Assembly (NCBI GenBank): GCA_937885175.1 | Contig: CAKZZO010000035.1 | Span: forward strand, 1 to 27,602 | DNA length: 27,602 bases | Reading direction: 5' to 3' | From: an uncultured Treponema sp. | GTDB lineage: Bacteria > Spirochaetota > Spirochaetia > Treponematales > Treponemataceae | Shown here: piece by piece, positions 21,568 to 27,602 of the stretch | Layout: the number at the start of each line of letters is the position of its first letter | Position numbering within the stretch: position 1 is the stretch's first letter | Notes under the pieces: model-generated | What the model saw: only the letters and a program-made list of their open reading frames with translations | Databases searched by the model: none | Told to the model about the DNA's origin: nothing | Made by a program: the position numbers and the translations under genes

Positions 21568-22914
21568 ATGCATAATGTCTCTCTTTTTTCCAGTTTGCAA
21601 TTTTTTTCAGCACTGATTCCTTCGCTCATGCTGATAGGAGTCAGTTATACATTCTTTTTTAGGACGAAAGCAACTCAAAAGAAAATCGCAGGAGTTCTGC
21701 TTGTAGTTCTTGTCTCTCCACTCACCTATGTCTTTGGCATCCGTCTTTTGATTACGGCGCTCACCATTGCAACAAGGCAATTCCATCAGGAGGCAACCCT
21801 TATCCTGCTGCAAATCGGAGGTACAACCATGCTTTCCGTGCTTGCCCTGGTAGGGGGAATCGTTTCCTATCAGCGCATTATCGCCTCTACCCGCGGACTG
21901 GCCGCCCTTATTTACGGAAGTGCCCTTGTAATTGCGGCAAGCTCCATAAATATGCCGGGGCTGGCTATGCTGTGTACGTCTTGTTTGCTGACAGTCTTTT
22001 TCAGCCTGATTGCCGCACGGGAATTTTCTTTTCTGACCAAACATGACGCATCCATTTCTTACCAGCCCTTTGTCATCGTTTCGATTATTTTCTATCTGCT
22101 GATTATCGGCTCAATGACAGAAGTCTACACCCTCTCCAGTATCACTCAGGCAAAGGCTTCCGATGCAATGATGAATCAGACCTATGCATGGACCTGTGTC
22201 ATCGCCTTCATTTTTGTCTGCATGCAGTTTTTGCTCACCAAAACCATTGCACAGGGGATTCGCGGACGTTTTACAGCGGAAGAAAACCTGAAAAAAATCA
22301 CCAGACTGAACAAAGAAATGCTGGAGACTCAGGACAAACTGATTCAGTCCTTTTCAGAGATTCTGGAAGGAAAGTCAGGCCAGTCGGGAAATCACGTTAA
22401 GCGCGTGTCGGAATACTCTGCCCTGCTTGCAAAAGAAATGGGTCTTGATGAAGAAACCGTGCACCGCATAAAAATCGCCGCCATGATGCATGACTGCGGA
22501 AAACTGATGATTCCCAATGAGATTCTGGAAAAACCTGCACGGCTTTCTGAAGCAGAATACAATACCATGAAGCAGCATGTTTATTTTGGCGAACTTATGC
22601 TCAAGGATGTTCCAGGAGACATTATGCATGAAGCCCTGCTGGTCGCCACACAGCATCACGAACGCTGGGATGGTCACGGCTACCTGCGCCACCTTGCAGG
22701 GGAAGAAATTGCCCTTTCAAGCCGCATTGTCGCCGTGGCAGATGTATTTGACGCACTCACCAGCAAGCGCAGCTACAAGGACGCATGGAATGAGCAGGAT
22801 GCCTATGAAGAAATCGTAAAGAACCGGGGCACTCAGTTTGCGCCGGAAGTAACAGAAGCCTTTATCCGTTGCTTCCCTGACTTGGTAAAAGTCATGTACG
22901 AGTATCGAGACTAG
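21568..22914 (+). CDS. Membrane HD-GYP-type phosphodiesterase, probable c-di-GMP enzyme
   Basis: A 448-residue protein with about seven predicted membrane helices in residues 10-225, then a short coiled linker and an HD-GYP domain (about 255-448). The family residues His276 (SGNHVKRVS), His308-Asp309 (MMHDCGKL), His363-His364 (QHHERWDGHGY), Asp368-Gly369 and ADVFDALTSKRSYK are present. The hallmark GYP triplet reads GYL (371-373). HD-GYP enzymes hydrolyse c-di-GMP, and the membrane part probably senses a signal. Divergent from dinB, it is a single gene with its own promoter. The Pro to Leu change may affect partner binding but leaves the metal ligands intact. Confidence 0.92.
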   Translation: MHNVSLFSSLQFFSALIPSLMLIGVSYTFFFRTKATQKKIAGVLLVVLVSPLTYVFGIRLLITALTIATRQFHQEATLILLQIGGTTMLSVLALVGGIVSYQRIIASTRGLAALIYGSALVIAASSINMPGLAMLCTSCLLTVFFSLIAAREFSFLTKHDASISYQPFVIVSIIFYLLIIGSMTEVYTLSSITQAKASDAMMNQTYAWTCVIAFIFVCMQFLLTKTIAQGIRGRFTAEENLKKITRLNKEMLETQDKLIQSFSEILEGKSGQSGNHVKRVSEYSALLAKEMGLDEETVHRIKIAAMMHDCGKLMIPNEILEKPARLSEAEYNTMKQHVYFGELMLKDVPGDIMHEALLVATQHHERWDGHGYLRHLAGEEIALSSRIVAVADVFDALTSKRSYKDAWNEQDAYEEIVKNRGTQFAPEVTEAFIRCFPDLVKVMYEYRD

Positions 22915-22952
22915 GCAAAAGCCAATTTTGAAAAAGTTCTCCGCAAGGACTG

Positions 22953-25205
22953 CTACTTTACCTCAAAGTCAATTGATGCGCTTTCGCCGCCACACTGTAC
23001 GGTCACATGATGCTTTCCACGCACAATCGGAACCTGTGCCGTAAAAGGGCGGACTGTTTCCACAAGCAGACTGCCGTCCAGCAAAAAGACTGCCTTTTCA
23101 TCTGTACCGCCACTGGCCTCCACCAGAAGTTTCTGGCGAGAAGGAGGAATTGAATCATCATAATAGAAGAGACTTCCGCTACGGGGAGAAGTAATGAGCA
23201 GTTTTTTTCCTGCCTCGTCCACTTCCCCGCTTCTGTTTTTGATTCTGAACCATGGGGCATATTCTGCAGGATAAGCGGTACCGCCGGCTGTGTGCCAGCT
23301 ACAGTCGGCAGGGGAAAGGCCTGCGGCCACGTATTCGCTTACCGTATCTGGGCAGCGGGCAGTGGCATGCATACCAGAAAGCGCACAAATCCTTTCTTTT
23401 CTGAACTGGGCGGGTTTGGGAAAATCCCTGCCGCTCCTCCCCTGCACTTGCACAAGCAAATCCCGCGCAATTTTGGCCGGAATGGAACTGCCTGTTTTTC
23501 CGATTACGGTTTCTCCAGAAAAATTTCCCATCCACACGCCCACGGTATAGTGAGGGCTTGCGGCAAGTGCCGTGATGTTCTGATATTGATTAGCCGTTCC
23601 CGTCTTGAACATGGCAGAAAAAGGCGTACGGAATGTGGGTGAAAAGCCAAAGCCCATGGCGCGGGCTTCTGCGTCAGAAAGCATGTCGCAGATAAGGCGG
23701 GCGGTATTTTCGTCATAGACACGGCTGGGCTCTGGTGCAATTCCGCCAGTATCTGCAAGAGCATGCAGGGGCAGAAAAAGACCATCCCGCGGGAAAACTG
23801 AAAAAGCCTGTACAAGTTCAAAGACCGACACTTCTGCATTCCCCAGGGCAAGTCCCAGTCCAGGGTCAGCATTTTTCAGCGACTCAAAATGCAAGTCAGA
23901 AAGTTTTTGCAGATACTGCTCCATGCCGATTTGATTTAAAAGATAGACGGCTGGCACATTCAGACTGCTTGCCAATGCCACCCGCAGGCGGACAGGCCCG
24001 TTAAAGCGGTTGTTGAAATTCTGGGGCACATAGAGGCGGTCAAAACCAAATTCCAAGGGAATATCGGGCAGCACCGATGAGGGACTATAGCCACGCTCCA
24101 GAGAAAGGGCATACAAAAACGGCTTCATGCTGGAACCTGGCTGCCGTAAGGCAAGCACGCCGTCCACCTGACCGCTGTGGGCCTCGTTAAAAAAGTCCGC
24201 GCTCCCTACCCAGACACGGATTGCACCGCTCTGACTGTCGCAGAGTAAAACCGCACCGTTAGTCAGACGATTACCCGCATACCGCTCCACCGCCCGAGCA
24301 AGCTGATTTTCCGCCACATGTTGCAGTTCCAAATCAAGCGTTGTATGCACGTCCGCCTTGCGACCGAGTTCCGCAAGGGAGTAAGCGGCAAGCCAGCGGA
24401 CAAAATGCGGAGCCTCAAAAGGATAGGAAAAGGCTTTGGCCTTTTTGGCAGCGGAAAGGAATTCCTCCTGAGGAAGATTTGCGGGTAACAGACCTATGAG
24501 CACAGCATTCTCCGAAAGACTTGTCCTGTACAAATCAAATGCGGCTTTTGCGCAATAGTCGGGCTGCGTCAAAGGATTGTAAAGTGCAGGTCGGCGGGGA
24601 ATAACGGCTAGGCAAAAAGCCTCTTCCAGCGTCAGATTTTTTACAGAGTGCCCAAAAAATGTACGGGCTGCACTGGCAATTCCTTCTGCCTTAAAGCCAA
24701 AAGGCAGACTGTTCAGATACAGTTCCAGGATTTCGCTTTTGCTAAGCCGCATTTCCAACCTGAGCGCATCACAGGCTTCCAGCAGTTTGGCAAAAAGTGT
24801 CCGCCGACTATTAGGCTTGATGATACGGGCAAGCTGCATGGTAACGGTAGAAGCACCGCTTACCGTCCTCCCCTCGCTGGCGTTCTGAAAAGTGGCGCGG
24901 AGAATCGCCCCCAGGTCAATGCCATGGTGCTGAAAAAAGCGGTGATCTTCCGCCTGCAAAAAAACATGCTGCACAAAAGGCGGTATCGCTTCCAGAGGTA
25001 TCCACTCCCGCCGCAAGCCCTCCTCCAGAGGCAGAATCTGAATCAATTCTCCATGGACATCATAAATCCGCGTAGAAACCGCCTGCTTCCGAAAGTCAGA
25101 AAGAGCCGTATAAGGCGAAAAACGCAGGAGCAGAAGAAAAAAAAGACAAAGACCGAGAGCGCAAGAGAGAATGAGGAAAATCTTTTTTGTACGCTTTATC
25201 GACAT
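22953..25205 (-). CDS. pbpC: Penicillin-binding protein 1C
   Basis: A bifunctional peptidoglycan synthase of 750 residues. It has an N-terminal membrane anchor (residues 9-27), a GT51 glycosyltransferase domain with catalytic Glu86 in AEDHRFFQHHGID and the motif GASTVTMQLAR, then a transpeptidase domain with SSMK (358-361), SLN (414-416) and KTGT (534-537). A BiPBP_C domain forms the last 90 residues (TSPRSGSLFYYDDSIPPSRQ). This domain order is that of PBP1C. The ATG at 25205 lies inside the end of the upstream DUF3737 gene, overlapping it by 10 bases. It converges with the HD-GYP gene, with 38 bases between the stops and only a weak hairpin there. Confidence 0.96.
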   Translation of the reverse strand: MSIKRTKKIFLILSCALGLCLFFLLLLRFSPYTALSDFRKQAVSTRIYDVHGELIQILPLEEGLRREWIPLEAIPPFVQHVFLQAEDHRFFQHHGIDLGAILRATFQNASEGRTVSGASTVTMQLARIIKPNSRRTLFAKLLEACDALRLEMRLSKSEILELYLNSLPFGFKAEGIASAARTFFGHSVKNLTLEEAFCLAVIPRRPALYNPLTQPDYCAKAAFDLYRTSLSENAVLIGLLPANLPQEEFLSAAKKAKAFSYPFEAPHFVRWLAAYSLAELGRKADVHTTLDLELQHVAENQLARAVERYAGNRLTNGAVLLCDSQSGAIRVWVGSADFFNEAHSGQVDGVLALRQPGSSMKPFLYALSLERGYSPSSVLPDIPLEFGFDRLYVPQNFNNRFNGPVRLRVALASSLNVPAVYLLNQIGMEQYLQKLSDLHFESLKNADPGLGLALGNAEVSVFELVQAFSVFPRDGLFLPLHALADTGGIAPEPSRVYDENTARLICDMLSDAEARAMGFGFSPTFRTPFSAMFKTGTANQYQNITALAASPHYTVGVWMGNFSGETVIGKTGSSIPAKIARDLLVQVQGRSGRDFPKPAQFRKERICALSGMHATARCPDTVSEYVAAGLSPADCSWHTAGGTAYPAEYAPWFRIKNRSGEVDEAGKKLLITSPRSGSLFYYDDSIPPSRQKLLVEASGGTDEKAVFLLDGSLLVETVRPFTAQVPIVRGKHHVTVQCGGESASIDFEVK

Positions 25206-26053
25206 GTTTTTATAGTGCTTTTTGACGCGTCCACAATAGATTCTTCCATAATGATAGCACCAATTTCGTCTGCCGTCACGCTGCCTGAAAGCAGGTTCTT
25301 TACACTGTCGATTTTTCCCTTTACGTCCGCCTGAACTGAACTTCGCTCAAAGGAAAGGTCGCAGCCTTCCATGGTGCAATTTTTCAAAACAAGATTCTTG
25401 CAGTAGCAGAAGGGCTGGGTTCCGATGATGTGGCAGTTTATGAGGGTAAGGTTTTCTGAATACCAGCCCAAATATTCGCTTTTGACCGTGCTGTTCCGAA
25501 CGGTCACATCTTTTGTGTGCCAGAATGCGTCCTTTGTGTCCAAGTCCGAGTCGCAGATTTCGATGTTCTTGCCGTACTGAAAAGAATATTTTCCCTTCAT
25601 TTTTAGGCCGGTGATTTTTGCATTTTCCACCTCAAAGAAAGGATATTCCGACTCGCTGATTATTGTGTGTTCAACCGTCAGATTCTTGCACTTCCAGATG
25701 AATTCTGGCGAAGAGACGCTGCTGTTTTTGAGCGTGATGCCGTCACATTCCCGCAAAGCCTTGATTCCGTTAAGCTTGCAGGAATCAATCTCTACATTTT
25801 TGTCGTACCAGAGGGCAGCCCGGCACTTTTCCGTCAGTTCGCTTCCGCTGATTTTTGCGTCCGTCACATGCCAGAAAGGATAGCGCAGGTTCATAAAGCA
25901 GTCTTTTACTTCAATGCTGCTTGCTTCCTTTAAGGCTGATTCGCCGTCAGCAGGGCCGTCAAAAGAGCAATTCTTTACCAGCGCATTTTTTATGCCGTAA
26001 AGGGCGCGCTCTCCGTCAAAAGTCTGATACTCAAAGTTCTGTTCAAAATTCAT
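25196..26053 (-). CDS. DUF3737 family right-handed beta-helix protein
   Basis: A 285-residue protein made of about ten repeats of 20-24 residues of the form x-N-L-x-L-x-N-C, as in right-handed parallel beta-helices (for example SENLTLINCHIIGTQPFCYC and KNLVLKNCTMEGCDLSFERS). The start region (ALYGIKNALVKNCSFDGPAD, then GESALKE and LRYPFWHVTDAKISGSELT) is the DUF3737 signature. There is no signal peptide, so it is expected to be cytoplasmic. Function unknown; the fold resembles pectate lyases but I see no catalytic residues. It probably forms an operon with pbpC through a 10-base overlap. The ATG has no ribosome binding site and a TATATT box ends 9 bases before it. Confidence 0.9.
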   Translation of the reverse strand: MNFEQNFEYQTFDGERALYGIKNALVKNCSFDGPADGESALKEASSIEVKDCFMNLRYPFWHVTDAKISGSELTEKCRAALWYDKNVEIDSCKLNGIKALRECDGITLKNSSVSSPEFIWKCKNLTVEHTIISESEYPFFEVENAKITGLKMKGKYSFQYGKNIEICDSDLDTKDAFWHTKDVTVRNSTVKSEYLGWYSENLTLINCHIIGTQPFCYCKNLVLKNCTMEGCDLSFERSSVQADVKGKIDSVKNLLSGSVTADEIGAIIMEESIVDASKSTIKTCR

Positions 26054-26062
26054 ATTGCATTA

Positions 26063-26092
26063 AATATACTAAAATACATGCGGATTCGGCAA
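26063..26092 (-). promoter_or_regulatory. Promoter of the DUF3737-pbpC operon
   Basis: On the minus strand TTGCCG (26087-26092) and TATATT (26063-26068) are 18 bases apart, the same -35 and spacer length as at the NYN gene. The predicted start is about 3 bases before the ATG at 26053. Confidence 0.5.
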
Positions 26093-26133
26093 TTTTTTTG
26101 TGCCATAGGCTAGCAAATTACCTTTCCTATTCC

Positions 26134-27447
26134 CTACCAGTTTTCGTATCGTCGGCCAGTGTCCAAAGCGGCAAGTTTTTTCATCTCGCTGTCCGTGAGG
26201 GAAAAATCCCAGACGGCGAAATTTTCCGCGATATGGTCGGGATTGCTGCTTCCCGGAATGGCTATACAGCCTGCCTGTAAGTGCCAGCGAAGGATGATTT
26301 GTGCGGCAGTCTTATTGTGGGCGCGGGCAATTTCCAGAACGGTCTGATTCTGCAAATGCTCTTTTGTGTGCCCCCGTCCTCCAAAGGGATAGTAGCTCTC
26401 GATAAAAATGTTTTTCTGAGCGCACCAGGCCCGAAGTGCATTGTTTTGATAGACTAGATGATTTTCGTTCTGGATTACGGCGGGAGCAAGGTCAAAATCC
26501 TTGACGAAGTGAGCCACCGTTTTTTCCGTGTAGAAATTTGAGATGCCGATTGAGCGGATTTTTCCCGCCTTGACGGCACGAATCATGGCTTTGTAAACCG
26601 CATCGTCCTCGGAGTCTGAGCCATGCTGATGAAGCAGGCAGAGGTCGATGTAGCTGACGCCCAGTTTTTGCAAAGAATCCTCAATGTCTGAATCGGGATT
26701 GCCTGACCAGGGAAGGAGTTTTGTGGTAATAAAGATTTCTTCCCGCTTGCAGATGCCCTCTGCGACCGCACGATGGAGGGCATTTCCCACTTCTTTTTCG
26801 TTTCCGTAGTATTTTGCCGTGTCAATCAGGCGGTAACCGTTTTTAATGGCTGCGTAAACGGCATTTTCACAAGTGCTGCCGGTAAGAGTCCAAGTTCCCA
26901 GCCCAAGCACTGGCATATTGTAGCCAGAGTTGAGTTTGACAGCACGAGAAGATTCTGCAAGGGCGAAGACCGCCGTCACGTCACCTTTTCCAAGCATTGC
27001 CTTTAATTCAGCCTGATTCACGCCGGTGACTTTTCCCAGGCGGGTAAAATTCCAGCTGTTGGTGTCGTAGTAAATCGTAATCTGCTTTCCCTGATAGAGA
27101 ATGATGTCTCCTGCCTCGGTGGTAATCTGCGTGTCTGTGCGGGGAAGGCTCGTTCCCAGAGAGCCGACCTTTTCAAAAGAGCCGTAGTCGCTCATGTTTA
27201 CGGTGACAGGGCCTTTTTTAAGCAGTTCCGCAAAGGCAAGGGCGGACTTGTTCTCTGCAAGAGTAGCATTCAGCGTGTGCTCCCCGCTGTCGCTGGTGAT
27301 TTTTATCGTAATGTTCATAGCGTCTCCCTGGCTGGTAGTTTCTTGGTCACTTGCCGTGGCAATGTCATCGGCAGAGCCGCTCGCACAGGCTGTGGCCAAG
27401 CAAAAAATCGTGCTTAGCATAAAAAACAAATGATTCATCTTTTCCAT
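26134..27447 (-). CDS. Lipoprotein-type cyclophilin-like/aldo-keto reductase fusion
   Basis: A 437-residue protein in three parts. Residues 1-21 form a lipoprotein signal peptide (LSTIFCLATAC, Cys21). Residues 44-142 form a cyclophilin-like fold domain (MNITIKITSDSGEHTLNATL, then GDIILYQGKQITIYYDTNSW). Residues 170-437 form an aldo-keto reductase with the complete tetrad Asp209, Tyr214 (LIDTAKYYGNE), Lys243 (FITTKLLP) and His273 (LCLLHQHG) and the cofactor segment IPGSSNPDHIAEN. AKRs reduce carbonyls with NAD(P)H, which is normally cytoplasmic, so an exported copy is odd. ATG at 27447 lies 6 bases after a TAGAAT box and has no ribosome binding site. An in-frame ATG at 27318 (Met44) follows AGGGAGA and would give a cytoplasmic form without signal peptide. 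Function of the fusion is unknown. Confidence 0.9.
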   Translation of the reverse strand: MEKMNHLFFMLSTIFCLATACASGSADDIATASDQETTSQGDAMNITIKITSDSGEHTLNATLAENKSALAFAELLKKGPVTVNMSDYGSFEKVGSLGTSLPRTDTQITTEAGDIILYQGKQITIYYDTNSWNFTRLGKVTGVNQAELKAMLGKGDVTAVFALAESSRAVKLNSGYNMPVLGLGTWTLTGSTCENAVYAAIKNGYRLIDTAKYYGNEKEVGNALHRAVAEGICKREEIFITTKLLPWSGNPDSDIEDSLQKLGVSYIDLCLLHQHGSDSEDDAVYKAMIRAVKAGKIRSIGISNFYTEKTVAHFVKDFDLAPAVIQNENHLVYQNNALRAWCAQKNIFIESYYPFGGRGHTKEHLQNQTVLEIARAHNKTAAQIILRWHLQAGCIAIPGSSNPDHIAENFAVWDFSLTDSEMKKLAALDTGRRYENW

Positions 27448-27453
27448 GCCCTA

Positions 27454-27483
27454 ATTCTAGCGCAGGTGGGGAGATATTTCCAA
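27454..27483 (-). promoter_or_regulatory. Promoter of the aldo-keto reductase gene, leaderless
   Basis: On the minus strand TTGGAA (27478-27483) and TAGAAT (27454-27459) are 18 bases apart. The predicted start falls at the ATG at 27447. The -35 box overlaps one arm of the inverted repeat at 27472-27511. Confidence 0.45.
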
Positions 27484-27511
27484 TACTTTGTTCTTATGTC
27501 AGGAAATATCT
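27472..27511. repeat. Ten-base inverted repeat, possible operator
   Basis: AGATATTTCC (27472-27481) and GGAAATATCT (27502-27511) are perfect inverted copies separated by 20 bases. The left arm overlaps the -35 box of the aldo-keto reductase promoter. A T-run follows on the plus strand, so a weak plus-strand terminator is the alternative, but the 20-base loop is large for one. The remaining bases to 27602 show no gene. Confidence 0.5.
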
Positions 27512-27602
27512 TTTAGGCATGACTGGCAAAGAAAAGCTAAGGGTGTGGCCAGGGCAAACGCATTATAATCCATTCACAAGTAAGACAAAAAGGGCACAGG
27601 TA

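Noticed and set aside
22915..22952. A small hairpin between the convergent HD-GYP and pbpC genes.
   Set aside because: The six-base stem has a mismatch or wobble and only a short T-run on one side; too weak to call a terminator.
27564..27569. A perfect TATAAT near the right edge.
   Set aside because: No -35 at 16-18 bases on either strand, and the gene it would serve is outside the window; it cannot be judged.

Overview
The window looks like chromosome of a Treponema-type spirochete with medium GC content. The evidence is a flagellar operon in the order flgB-flgC-fliE-fliF-fliG-fliH-fliI-fliJ, a DUF3737 protein, several Cys-anchored lipoproteins, and a homopolymeric G tract inside a lipoprotein promoter, an arrangement known from treponemes. 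Almost all genes lie on the minus strand. I see no rRNA, tRNA, CRISPR array, insertion sequence or phage gene.

Layout. (1) 1-7664: basal-body and export operon read leftwards, covering rod (flgB, flgC, fliE), MS ring (fliF), a 129-residue extra gene, rotor (fliG) and export ATPase complex (fliH, fliI, fliJ), then the first codons of a secreted protein at the left edge. (2) 7742-9346: map and a J-domain protein. (3) 9491-9778: a very acidic small protein on the plus strand, separated from the next block by a bidirectional terminator. (4) 9864-14816: ribosome and growth block, with rplU-prp-rpmA ending at a strong terminator, then obg, a nadD-yqeK fusion, an LCP gene and rsfS, mostly overlapping or touching. 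(5) 14946-19800: a NYN/LOTUS RNA-binding protein, a large unknown lipoprotein, a DEDDh exonuclease and a lipoprotein with an internal duplication. (6) 19904-22914: a Y-family DNA polymerase with a small YolD-like partner, and a divergent membrane HD-GYP protein. (7) 22953-27447: pbpC, DUF3737 and a secreted cyclophilin-like/aldo-keto reductase fusion. The final 155 bases hold a promoter and an inverted repeat but no gene.

Three observations stand out. First, the gene between fliF and fliG encodes a protein whose N-terminus resembles the FliF-binding domain of FliG and whose C-terminus resembles the FliG-binding tail of FliF, so it could be an adaptor between the MS ring and the rotor. Second, the 773-residue lipoprotein has a consensus promoter whose 18-base spacer contains nine consecutive G, a design expected to phase-vary. 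Third, at least five genes have a -10 box of the form GC-TATACT lying 5-6 bases before the ATG with no ribosome binding site, which predicts leaderless mRNAs.

All calls come from reading the sequence and from knowledge of families. No database search or structure prediction was run.
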